A stretch of DNA of 64,000 nt from Marinobacter szutsaonensis (GTDB lineage: Bacteria > Pseudomonadota > Gammaproteobacteria > Pseudomonadales > Oleiphilaceae). Positions 18,952 to 27,126 of the stretch are shown here, piece after piece; position 1 is the first letter of the stretch, and each line of letters opens with the position of its first letter. Both the position numbers and the translations under genes were made by a program. The stretch spans positions 620,001 to 684,000 of the forward strand of contig NZ_BAAAFC010000001.1 in the NCBI RefSeq assembly GCF_039523335.1. The letters run 5' to 3'. Below the pieces are notes generated by a model. That model ran no database searches. It saw only the letters and a program-made list of their open reading frames with translations, and was not told where the DNA came from.

Positions 18952-20076
18952 TCAGTCGCCCCGATCCGCGATGTAATCGGTAATGGCGGCGTAGAACTCC
19001 ATCTCGTCGAAGTTGTCCGGGCCGACGCCGATAACATCCAGATGATCCTGATTGATCACGTAGCTGGATGACGTCATCTGGGTACTGTTCGGATGGTTGA
19101 TGTCGCTGACATAACCCAATCCTCGCTGTTCCCAGGCATAATCAAGACATCCCCAACACTCGTAGTACTGCATGCGGTAGCCCTGCTGCTGGCTATTGAT
19201 GCCAACCAGACCATCGTCATCCCTGTCACCGGCGTAGCCATCGCCCTGGCCGGCCGCACCGTCACCATTGCAGTCGTCGTAGCAGTAGCCGTCACCATCG
19301 ATGTTGTAGATCAGCTCGGACAACAGCCAAAGGGCCGGATTCACCCCGCTGCCATTCTGCGCCGTCATCATGGATACCGAGTTGGCGATATAGCTGGTGC
19401 TGGAAGGATACTTCTGGTTGAAGGCCTTCATGCCGGTTATTACGCCATCGTTGGGATCGTAGTCGTTGTACACCAGCTGTTTGGCACCGGCGATAGCATC
19501 GTTGCCACTGCCGTAGACCACGTTGCCGTAGTAGTTGGCCAGGGTTTCAGTAATCGAGTTGATGTAGTGATCCAGAACAAACTTGGCCACCGGAGAACCC
19601 CGGTGCGGCGATGAAACACTGACGTGGGTCTGAACAACTCGGTAACCCTTGCGTTCCCGCAGCAGGCGAGCAGCCTTGCGGGAATCGATACCGCCCTGGG
19701 AATGAGACACGATATTCACATGACTGGCACCGGAGGTGGCCATGTAGCTTTCGATGTTGTTTGCCAGCTGATAGCCGCGGACCTCGGAGCTCTGGAACGG
19801 AGTCACCGAGGAGACAAAACTGCGCTGGTTATCATTGATGTCACCGTTGCAGTTCACTTCCAGGAACTTGTCACAGGGGTCGAGTACATAGGTGCCGTAG
19901 TCGTCGCCCCAGTAATCGTATCCGAGGATGTCGTCGAACCCGGCCATGCCATGGGCAAAAACCACCGGGAATTGGGTACGGTTGGCATCCCTTGCCAGGG
20001 TCGCAGGGGCGATCACCATCCCGGTGACCAGGAGCATGACTGCGCCCACCCTTCTCAGGGCACTTTCGTTCTTCAT
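18952..20076 (-). CDS. Secreted triacylglycerol lipase (Pseudomonas family I type)
   Basis: A 374-residue alpha/beta hydrolase with a Sec signal peptide (cleavage after PATLA). The oxyanion strand is VVFAHGMAGFDD. The triad is Ser126 (SHSQGG), Asp288 (DDDGLVG) and His345 (NQDHLDVIG), as in Pseudomonas lipases. An Asp/Gly-rich insertion of about 30 residues with two Cys (residues ~259-288) immediately precedes the catalytic Asp; this is not usual in family I. The start at 20076 has AGAGG eight bases upstream. Type II secretion and foldase-assisted folding are expected. The foldase gene is divergent rather than downstream. Confidence 0.92.
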   Translation of the reverse strand: MKNESALRRVGAVMLLVTGMVIAPATLARDANRTQFPVVFAHGMAGFDDILGYDYWGDDYGTYVLDPCDKFLEVNCNGDINDNQRSFVSSVTPFQSSEVRGYQLANNIESYMATSGASHVNIVSHSQGGIDSRKAARLLRERKGYRVVQTHVSVSSPHRGSPVAKFVLDHYINSITETLANYYGNVVYGSGNDAIAGAKQLVYNDYDPNDGVITGMKAFNQKYPSSTSYIANSVSMMTAQNGSGVNPALWLLSELIYNIDGDGYCYDDCNGDGAAGQGDGYAGDRDDDGLVGINSQQQGYRMQYYECWGCLDYAWEQRGLGYVSDINHPNSTQMTSSSYVINQDHLDVIGVGPDNFDEMEFYAAITDYIADRGD

Positions 20077-20202
20077 GGTATTAGCCTCTTGTTTTTTTTG
20101 TGAGCCTGACCACGGTACTGCTGCCTGATCCACCCGGACACAGGCAACCGGGGCGCCTAAAAAACAGGCAACCCATTTCTAGCCCATATCCTTTTGCCCC
20201 GT

Positions 20203-20218
20203 TGTGAGAAATGTCACA
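20203..20218. promoter_or_regulatory. Perfect CRP/Vfr-type site between lipase and foldase
   Basis: TGTGAGAAATGTCACA matches the CRP consensus TGTGA-N6-TCACA at all ten conserved positions. It lies 126 bases upstream of the lipase ATG and 110 bases upstream of the foldase ATG, so it could control either or both divergent genes. Binding is inferred. Confidence 0.6.
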
Positions 20219-20247
20219 TCTGCAACAAATAGGTGATACCTTCTCAT

Positions 20248-20276
20248 TTTTTTGCAGTGGCTCACACTGCAAAAAA
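20248..20276. repeat. Perfect 12-bp inverted repeat with 5-base spacer
   Basis: TTTTTTGCAGTG (20248-20259) and CACTGCAAAAAA (20265-20276) are exact reverse complements around GCTCA. It sits in the 252-base lipase/foldase intergenic region, 52 bases before the foldase ATG. It could be an operator, or an RNA hairpin limiting read-through in either direction. The rest of this gap shows the CRP-type site, a repeated CAGGCAACC (near 20141 and 20165) and an eight-T tract near the lipase start. Confidence 0.6.
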
Positions 20277-20328
20277 TCGGAGCCTGCTAGGTTTGAACCC
20301 GGCTCATGACAACAATTCAAAACAACAA

Positions 20329-21378
20329 ATGGTGACCGGTGTGAAAGTAAAGCCAATCCCGGTGCTGATAATCGGCTCGGCACTGATCGCGGTCGTGGCC
20401 TACCAGTGGGTCGGGAGCGAGATGTCTATAGCCGCCGCCCCGGATGCGGCCTCGCCACAGGAAATCAGGAAGTCGGAACCGGAAACGGCTCCGTCGCTGG
20501 CTACTCCAATGCAAGAGGAGCCTGCGGTGAATGATGACCTTGAGGCCTTTCGCGAACGTTTGATGGCCCGTTTCGAGGGCCAGCTTGATCACCCCGGGGG
20601 TCAGGTAAGGTTGCTGGAAGAATTGATGCGATATCTCAACCAGTTCGATCCGGAGCACTGGCGAGAAAGCCTGTCGGCGCTGCTGCTGAGCTGGTTCCCG
20701 GATCGTGGCGAGGCGCTTCTGAACCGGGCCGAAGCGATGATCGCCTACCAGAATTTCATGGAACAGCAGCAGTACACCCTGCGGTCCATGGGTCCGGACG
20801 AACGCCGGGACTTCATCTGGGCCAAACGCCGGGAACTGTTCGGTGATGCCGCCGATGAAATCTGGCAATCGGAGCTGCGGAATTATTCCCTGGGCCAGTC
20901 GCTCAAGAACCTGGACCAACAGCCTGGCCCCACCCTCGCCAAGGCCGAGGCATACACCCGGGCCATTCAGGACGCCTACGGCGACGAGGCTGACCGGGTC
21001 ATGGAGCGACGACGCCAGGAATTGACCGACCGCTTCCTTTCTCTATCCTCCGTACAGCAATCATTACACGAGCAGGCGCCGGAACAGCGTTATGAAACGC
21101 TGCGTGGGATCCGCCAGCAACTCGGCATGGAAGAGCAGGCCCTGGATCGCTGGGATCAGCTTGACCGGACCCGAGACGACCGGTGGGCCCGGGGGGAGAG
21201 CTATGAAACCAAACGGCAGGCCATCGTTGAAAAATACGAACCCGGACCCGAGCGGGAAGAGGCTCTCGACAGCCTGAGCCAGGAGATTTTCGGTGACGAA
21301 ATGGCGGCGACTATCCGGGATGAGGAGGCCGCCGGCTATTTTCGATTTCAGGAAAGCCGCATTTACGGTCAAAACTAG
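20329..21378 (+). CDS. lifO: Lipase-specific foldase (Lif) homologue lacking the usual RxxFDY motif
   Basis: A 349-residue, highly helical, charged protein with one N-terminal membrane helix (PIPVLIIGSALIAVVAYQW) and a Pro/Ala/Glu linker, as in membrane-anchored Lif chaperones. The C-terminal half follows the Lif pattern, for example IRQQLG..E.ALDRWDQLDRTRDDRWARGESYETKRQAI. The mini-domain-1 position that normally reads RxxFDYFLSA is here ELMRYLNQF, so the motif held essential for lipase activation is not conserved. The lipase gene is divergent, 252 bases away. I chose the ATG at 20329; an upstream in-frame ATG at 20233 would run through the intergenic palindrome. Confidence 0.7.
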   Translation: MVTGVKVKPIPVLIIGSALIAVVAYQWVGSEMSIAAAPDAASPQEIRKSEPETAPSLATPMQEEPAVNDDLEAFRERLMARFEGQLDHPGGQVRLLEELMRYLNQFDPEHWRESLSALLLSWFPDRGEALLNRAEAMIAYQNFMEQQQYTLRSMGPDERRDFIWAKRRELFGDAADEIWQSELRNYSLGQSLKNLDQQPGPTLAKAEAYTRAIQDAYGDEADRVMERRRQELTDRFLSLSSVQQSLHEQAPEQRYETLRGIRQQLGMEEQALDRWDQLDRTRDDRWARGESYETKRQAIVEKYEPGPEREEALDSLSQEIFGDEMAATIRDEEAAGYFRFQESRIYGQN

Positions 21379-21493
21379 AGGAAAAGACCCCGGCCCGACA
21401 TGAACCAGTCAGCTATTGAATCCGGCGATATGTGTGGCAATCTTGAGCCTTTGCGCAAGCTCGCGTGGTCATTGCCTTCGGGAGGAAATAATC

Positions 21494-22378
21494 ATGACTT
21501 CACAGGCCACCGGCTATCTGGCCGATATACCGCTGATACTCGGGATGATGCGACTGCTGGATCACCCGCAACTGCATGCCCCCAAAACCCTGGCGGCGTG
21601 GATTGAAAGCCAGCTGGAGCGCGGCCTGGATGTTTTCGATCACGCCGACATCTACGGCGATGGCGAGTGCGAACGCCTGTTCGGCGAGGCTCTGGCGGCC
21701 TATCCGGGCCTGCGTGACAAGATCCGGATCATTACCAAGACGGGGATCGTGCTGGCCCACCAGGACACCAGCCAGTGGCAGACCAAACACTACCGGGCCG
21801 AGGCAGAACACGTATCCGGGGCCATAGACCGGGCCTTGGGGAGACTCCGGGTTGAGCAGGTGGATACCTTTCTGATCCATCGCCCGGACCCGCTGATGGA
21901 AGCCGAGCCCGTGGCCAGAGCACTGGAAGAAGCGGTCAGCGCCGGGAAGGTCCGCCACATCGGGGTGTCCAATTTCCGCCCGGAACAGTGGCGATGGCTG
22001 CAGAAAAACACCGACCTGCCGCTGGCCTGCAACCAGGCCGAATTGTCACTGGCTCACGCCGAGCCACTGTTTGACGGCACCCATGAGGCCCAGCTCAGCG
22101 ACCGGTTGCGCTGGCTGGCCTGGTCCCCTCTGGGCGGCGGCAAACTGGCCGGGCACCTACCCGGAAAATTACTGGAAACCGCGCGCGAGCAGACCGGACT
22201 GTCCGAAACCTCGCTGGCGATCGCCTGGATCAGCCAGATTCCGGGGCAGCCGATCCCGGTGCTCGGAAGCATGAACGACGCGCGGATCAAGGCAGCGCTG
22301 GAAGGCTGCAACTCGGTTTTGCCCCGCCCCCTGTGGTTCGCACTGCTTGAGGCGGTTCGTGGCCGGCGGGTGCCCTGA
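21494..22378 (+). CDS. Aldo/keto reductase (YdhF-like)
   Basis: A 294-residue TIM-barrel oxidoreductase. The tetrad is visible: Asp and Tyr in FDHADIYGDGECE, Lys in IITKTGI and His in FLIHRPDP. The NADPH-binding C-terminal region includes WSPLGGGKLAG and PVLGSMNDARI. The closest group by pattern is YdhF of E. coli. The start is set by a strong GGAGGA seven bases upstream of 21494. It lies 115 bases after the foldase; no functional link is visible. Confidence 0.88.
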   Translation: MTSQATGYLADIPLILGMMRLLDHPQLHAPKTLAAWIESQLERGLDVFDHADIYGDGECERLFGEALAAYPGLRDKIRIITKTGIVLAHQDTSQWQTKHYRAEAEHVSGAIDRALGRLRVEQVDTFLIHRPDPLMEAEPVARALEEAVSAGKVRHIGVSNFRPEQWRWLQKNTDLPLACNQAELSLAHAEPLFDGTHEAQLSDRLRWLAWSPLGGGKLAGHLPGKLLETAREQTGLSETSLAIAWISQIPGQPIPVLGSMNDARIKAALEGCNSVLPRPLWFALLEAVRGRRVP

Positions 22379-22555
22379 TCGGACCGGACAAGGGCATTTG
22401 ATATACATCAACTGCCTACAAACTGTTACGGAAATTTCCACCTTAGTCCCATTGTTGGCCTTATGATCTGCGTTGACACTTACGTGCGCGTAAAAACAAC
22501 AATCAGAAATCATCTTTCACCGTACCGGTGATATTGCTTCTGGAGGCCAACTTCC

Positions 22556-23806
22556 ATGACTTTGAGAAAAGTCCTGTTTTCAGCCTGCCTGCTTATGCTG
22601 GCAAGCTCTACTGTCTATGCTGAAACCCTCAAGATCGGGCTGAACTATCCCCAGACCGGGCGCTACAAGGACCAGGGGCTGCAACAGCGGCTTGGCGCCT
22701 TTCTGGCCGTGGATGAAATCAACAAGGCCGGCGGCGTCATGGGACAGCCGCTGGAACTGGTCATCCGCAACACCCGGGGTGAACCCAAGCAGGGGGCAGC
22801 GAACACCGCCGAACTGATTGACCGGGAGGGCGCGAAGATGGTGTTCGGTGGCGTATCAAGCGCGGTCGCCATTGCCTCGGGCAAGGCCGCCCGTGACCGG
22901 GACACCATCTACTTCGGCACCCTCACCTACTCCAACGCCACCACCGGTGCCGAAGGTCACGAGTACATGTTCCGTGAGCCCTACAACGCCTGGATGACCG
23001 CCAAGGCGTTGAGCCAGTACCTCAGCCGTAACCATGCCAATGAAGAATACTTCTACATCACCGCCGACTACACCTGGGGCTGGTCTGTCGAGGAATCCGT
23101 GCGCAAGTTCTCTGGCACCGAGGACACCAACGCTCACCAGGGCGTGAAGACCCCGTTCCCTCGTGCACTGATCTCTGATTTCCGCGGTGCCCTGGAGCAG
23201 GCAGTGGCCAGCGATGCCAAGGTCCTGATGCTGGTGCTGTTCGGTGATGACATGGTCAGGGCCCTGAACGTCGCCTACGAGATGGGCGTTCTCGATAAAA
23301 TGCAGGTCGTGGTGCCGAACCTGACCCTGGGCATGGCACGGCAGGTCGGTCCGACCATCATGTCCGGCATCGTCGGTGCATCACCGTGGGTCTGGAACCT
23401 GCCGTACGAGAAGAACTATGCCCGTGGCAAGGAATTTGTCGAAGCCTTCTCCCAACGCTACGAGATGCGCCCGTCCACCTCTGCCGCCTCGGCTTACAGC
23501 ATCATTTACCAGTACAAGGACGCCGTGGAGCGTGCGGGTACTACCGACAGCAAATCCGTCATCCGGGCCCTCGAGGGGCACCGCTACAGCCTGCTGAAAG
23601 ATGAGCAGTACTGGCGCGAGTTTGACCACCAGAATGTCCAAACCGTGCACGTGGTAAAGATCAAGGACCGCAACACCATCGTGGGGGACGAGTACAGCTC
23701 GGATTACTTCGACATCATTGACTCCATGCCCGGAGACGAGGCCGCCCAGACCCGCGAGGAATGGGAAGCGCGTCGCCGGGAGGCCGGCAAACCCACCAGC
23801 CTCTGA
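22556..23806 (+). CDS. Orphan branched-chain-amino-acid-type ABC substrate-binding protein
   Basis: A 416-residue periplasmic protein with signal peptide (cleavage after STVYA) and a type I binding fold of the Leu/Ile/Val family: KIGLNYPQTGRYKDQG, AVDEINKAGGVMGQPLELV and FGGVSSAVAIASGKAA. No livHMGF-type permease or ATPase gene is adjacent, so it either works with a distant transporter or serves as a sensory or carrier protein. Its own promoter region has TTGACA at 22473-22478 and a dyad TTACG-TGCG-CGTAA right behind it. A strong hairpin follows the stop codon. Confidence 0.85.
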   Translation: MTLRKVLFSACLLMLASSTVYAETLKIGLNYPQTGRYKDQGLQQRLGAFLAVDEINKAGGVMGQPLELVIRNTRGEPKQGAANTAELIDREGAKMVFGGVSSAVAIASGKAARDRDTIYFGTLTYSNATTGAEGHEYMFREPYNAWMTAKALSQYLSRNHANEEYFYITADYTWGWSVEESVRKFSGTEDTNAHQGVKTPFPRALISDFRGALEQAVASDAKVLMLVLFGDDMVRALNVAYEMGVLDKMQVVVPNLTLGMARQVGPTIMSGIVGASPWVWNLPYEKNYARGKEFVEAFSQRYEMRPSTSAASAYSIIYQYKDAVERAGTTDSKSVIRALEGHRYSLLKDEQYWREFDHQNVQTVHVVKIKDRNTIVGDEYSSDYFDIIDSMPGDEAAQTREEWEARRREAGKPTSL

Positions 23807-23839
23807 ATCCGGGACTGATTCCTTCCCCGCAACACCCGG

Positions 23840-23865
23840 TCGGGCGGAGCACCAGCTCCGCCCGA
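23840..23865 (+). terminator. Hairpin after the orphan binding-protein gene
   Basis: TCGGGCGGAGC and GCTCCGCCCGA form a perfect 11-bp stem with an ACCA loop, 34 bases after the stop codon. It is followed by TGTTCCTTC rather than a clean T-run. This probably separates the gene from glpD. Confidence 0.6.
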
Positions 23866-23987
23866 TGTTCCTTCACTCCCCCGCGCTCGATATTCCGTTA
23901 AGTCGTTAAAAAGCTGCAGAACGCCTCCCGAACCACTAAACTCGTTGCAGATTCCATACGGGCAATAAAGCAGGAGGCTCCGGAGTA

Positions 23988-25529
23988 ATGACAAGGAAGC
24001 AGGATGACTACGATGTGGTCGTTGTTGGCGGTGGCGTCAACGGTACTGGCATCGCCATGGATGCCGCCGGCCGGGGGCTGAACGTCCTGTTGTGCGAAAT
24101 GAATGACCTCGCTTCGGCCACGTCGTCCTCCAGCAGCAAGCTCATTCACGGGGGCCTGCGCTATCTCGAACACTACGAGTTCCGCCTGGTGCGCGAGGCC
24201 CTGGCAGAGCGCGAAGCCCTGCTGCGGAACTCACCCCACATCATGTGGCCCATGCGCTTTCGCCTGCCCCACCGGCCTCACCTGCGCCCCGCCTGGATGA
24301 TCCGGACCGGACTGTTCCTGTACGACCACCTGGCCAAGCGGGAACTGCTGCCCGGTTCCCGCGCCATCAGCTTCGATGACAGCGACCCGCTGAAGCCGGA
24401 GATCACCCGCGGCTTCGAATACTCCGATGGCTGGGTGGATGACGCCCGGCTGGTGGTCCTGACCGCTCGCAAGGCACAACAATGTGGTGCCACCATTCTG
24501 CCCCGGACCAAATGTGTCAGGGCGGATCGGGGTGCTGACCACTGGACCGTCACCCTCCGCAACACCCTCGACGAAAGCGAGCGAGCGGTTACCGCCCGGG
24601 TGGTGGTCAACGCCACCGGCCCCTGGGTCAGCCGGCTGTTTCGGGAAACCCTGTCCATGCAGGCGCCGAAAATGATCCGCATGGTCAAGGGCAGCCACAT
24701 CGTGGTGCCGCGGCTCAACAAAGGAACGGAAGCCTACATCCTGCAGAACGAAGACGACCGCATCGTGTTCGTCATTCCTTACGAGGACAAGTTCTCGCTG
24801 GTGGGCACAACGGATGTGGATTACGAGGGTGATCCCCGGGAGGCGAGAATTTCCCCGGAGGAAACTCGCTACCTCCTGAAAATCGTCAATGATTATTTCA
24901 AGCGGCAACTGTCGCCCGAAGACGTCGTCTGGTCCTATTCGGGGGTGCGGCCGTTGATGGACGACGAGGAGGGAGACGCCCAGAAGGTGTCAAGGGACTA
25001 CTCCTTCGAGGTGAACCGGGAGAAGGACCAGGCTCCCCTGATTTCCGTCTTCGGGGGCAAGATCACGACCTACCGGAAACTGGCCGAGGCGGCGACGGAC
25101 AAGCTGTGCCAGTTCTTCCCGGGTGCTGGCAAACCCTGGACCCGGACTGCGGTGTTGCCAGGTGGTGACTTCGACAATCACGAATCCCTCAGCCGAAAGC
25201 TTCAGTCCGACTTCCCCTGGCTGGCACCGGACATTATCAGCCGTTATGTGCGGACCTACGGCACGGCCGCGTACCGCTTCCTCAGTGACTGCCGGTCCAT
25301 GGAAGACCTCGGGGTATGCTTCAGCGGAAACCTCTACCGGGTCGAGGTGGACTACCTGGTCCGGGAAGAATGGGCCATGACTTCAGAGGATATTCTCTGG
25401 CGCCGGACCAAACAGGGCCTGTTTGCCAGCGAGGTGGATGTCCAGGCACTGGACCAGTACCTGAGCCAACAACGCCAGAAACAGCAAGTGCCAAAGGCGT
25501 CAGACGAGCCGGTACCCGCCGGTCATTGA
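23988..25529 (+). CDS. glpD: Aerobic glycerol-3-phosphate dehydrogenase
   Basis: A 513-residue FAD enzyme oxidising glycerol-3-phosphate to dihydroxyacetone phosphate and passing electrons to quinone. It has the FAD Rossmann motif VVVVGGGVNGTGIAMDAAGRG, the SSSSSKLIHGGLRYLEHYEF signature, VNATGPWV and VFGGKITTYRKLAE. Length is normal for the family. AGGAGG precedes the start. No glpF, glpK or glpR lies nearby. Lipase-released glycerol would feed this step, but the two loci are four kilobases apart and such a link is only metabolic inference. The 3' end overlaps the convergent glycosylase gene by seven bases. Confidence 0.96.
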   Translation: MTRKQDDYDVVVVGGGVNGTGIAMDAAGRGLNVLLCEMNDLASATSSSSSKLIHGGLRYLEHYEFRLVREALAEREALLRNSPHIMWPMRFRLPHRPHLRPAWMIRTGLFLYDHLAKRELLPGSRAISFDDSDPLKPEITRGFEYSDGWVDDARLVVLTARKAQQCGATILPRTKCVRADRGADHWTVTLRNTLDESERAVTARVVVNATGPWVSRLFRETLSMQAPKMIRMVKGSHIVVPRLNKGTEAYILQNEDDRIVFVIPYEDKFSLVGTTDVDYEGDPREARISPEETRYLLKIVNDYFKRQLSPEDVVWSYSGVRPLMDDEEGDAQKVSRDYSFEVNREKDQAPLISVFGGKITTYRKLAEAATDKLCQFFPGAGKPWTRTAVLPGGDFDNHESLSRKLQSDFPWLAPDIISRYVRTYGTAAYRFLSDCRSMEDLGVCFSGNLYRVEVDYLVREEWAMTSEDILWRRTKQGLFASEVDVQALDQYLSQQRQKQQVPKASDEPVPAGH

Positions 25530-26134
25530 CCGTCATCGCTGCCGAGCACCTCGGCAATCCGTGCCTGCATCGCCGGCACCACCTCCTGCTCAAACCAGGG
25601 GTTGTTCCTCAACCAGAGGTTATTGCGGGGGCTGGGGTGCGGCATGGGTATGATCTCGGGCCAGTGTTGCTGCCAGGCCCGGACATTGTCCGTGACTGAC
25701 CGTTTTCGGCTACCAAGGTGCCAGGCATGGGCGTATTGCCCGATCAGGAGGGTGAGCCGGATGTCCGGCAGGCGGGTCAGAAGAGCTTCCCGCCACGCGT
25801 CAGCACACTCCGGGCGCGGCGGCAGATCGCCGGATTTGCCGGTGCCCGGATAGCAAAAGCCCATGGGCAGGATGGCCATTTGCTGTTCGTCGTAGAAGGT
25901 ATCCCGGGTCACTCCCATCCATTGCCGGAGCCGGTCACCGCTGGGATCATTGAACGGCAGGCCGGTTTCGTGGACCCGGCGCCCTGGCGCCTGGCCTACC
26001 ACCAGAATCCGCGATGATTCGCTCAACTGGACCACCGGCCGGGGGCCCAGTGGCAGGACATCCTTACAGATGGTGCAGGCACGCACCTGCCTGACCAGCT
26101 CATCAAACGATAATCTGTCCAGATCATCCGTCAT
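25523..26134 (-). CDS. Uracil-DNA glycosylase family protein
   Basis: A 203-residue protein of the UDG superfamily. Motif A is VVGQAPGRRVHETGLPFND, and motif B is PHPSPRNN. A CxxC pair near the N terminus (ACTIC) is present, but the full four-Cys iron-sulfur set of family 4 is not obvious. The usual glycosylase activity is therefore plausible but not certain. It lies upstream of nothing in its direction except glk, whose start is about 1 kb away on the same strand and transcribed towards it. Confidence 0.82.
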   Translation of the reverse strand: MTDDLDRLSFDELVRQVRACTICKDVLPLGPRPVVQLSESSRILVVGQAPGRRVHETGLPFNDPSGDRLRQWMGVTRDTFYDEQQMAILPMGFCYPGTGKSGDLPPRPECADAWREALLTRLPDIRLTLLIGQYAHAWHLGSRKRSVTDNVRAWQQHWPEIIPMPHPSPRNNLWLRNNPWFEQEVVPAMQARIAEVLGSDDGQ

Positions 26135-26160
26135 GTCAGCCGCCTGTTATCCGAATGGGT

Positions 26161-27126
26161 TCAGACCTCCGGGTTACCCAACGCCTCGGCGGCTCCGAGC
26201 AAGCCAGTGTAGGGCTCCGTCACCACGTATACCGGCGTGTATTCGAGCAATGGGCGCATGCGGCCCTTATCCTCGAATCCGTTACGGAACGGGCTCTCCA
26301 GGAAGAAGTCCAGGAACCTCGGTAGTATGCCACCGCACAGGTACACACCGCCAAGGCTTCCCAGGGTCAGAACGCCGTTGCCTGCGGTGCGGCCCAGGAT
26401 CTCACAGAAATGTCGGAGCGTTTCCCGAGCCAGGGGTTCGTTGTCACCCGTGGCTGCCGCCGTGATTTTCTCCGGCGCATCCAACGGCGCCGCAACACCC
26501 CCTATCTCGGCGTGAGCCTGGTAGAGGTTGAGCAGGCCCTGACCACACAGAATCCGTTCCACCGAAACCCGGCCGAAACGGGCCTTGAGAATACGGAGAA
26601 TGTCCATCTCCACATCATCCGTGGGGGCAAAATCCACGTGGCCACCTTCGGTCATCAGCGGCACCCAGCCTTTCTTGATCGGCACAAGCCCTGACACACC
26701 CAGACCGGTGCCCGGCCCCATCACCAGGCGCGGCCGGCGCGGATCGCCCGGGCCACCACACACGTGGACCAGGTTGGCCTCGGACACGTGGGGCACACCC
26801 AGCGCCATGGCGGTGAAATCATTGATCACCTTGAACGCGGACCAGCCGAACTGCTGGCGAACCTCCTCGGTATCGAAGCGCCAGTGGTTGTTGGTCATCC
26901 GGATCTGCGTGCCACGCACCGGCGAGGCCACAGCCAGACAAGCCTGGCTGACGGAAGGCACGCCGACCTTCTGCAGGTAGTCGACGACCGCCTGATCGAG
27001 ATTGTCGTAATCGCCGCAGGCCAGGACTTCGATGGCCTGCGGCCGGACATCACCCTGCTCCACCAGGGCGAAACGCGCGTTGGTACCCCCGATATCGCCA
27101 ACCAGGGAATAGTGTTTTGCCGTCAT
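26161..27126 (-). CDS. glk: Glucokinase
   Basis: A 321-residue Glk-type kinase producing glucose-6-phosphate. The phosphate-binding motif is [17 protein letters not shown], and [15 protein letters not shown] and [10 protein letters not shown] follow. The start overlaps the edd stop by four bases (ATGA), so translation is coupled to edd. It feeds zwf in the same chromosomal block. Confidence 0.94.
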   Translation of the reverse strand: MTAKHYSLVGDIGGTNARFALVEQGDVRPQAIEVLACGDYDNLDQAVVDYLQKVGVPSVSQACLAVASPVRGTQIRMTNNHWRFDTEEVRQQFGWSAFKVINDFTAMALGVPHVSEANLVHVCGGPGDPRRPRLVMGPGTGLGVSGLVPIKKGWVPLMTEGGHVDFAPTDDVEMDILRILKARFGRVSVERILCGQGLLNLYQAHAEIGGVAAPLDAPEKITAAATGDNEPLARETLRHFCEILGRTAGNGVLTLGSLGGVYLCGGILPRFLDFFLESPFRNGFEDKGRMRPLLEYTPVYVVTEPYTGLLGAAEALGNPEV

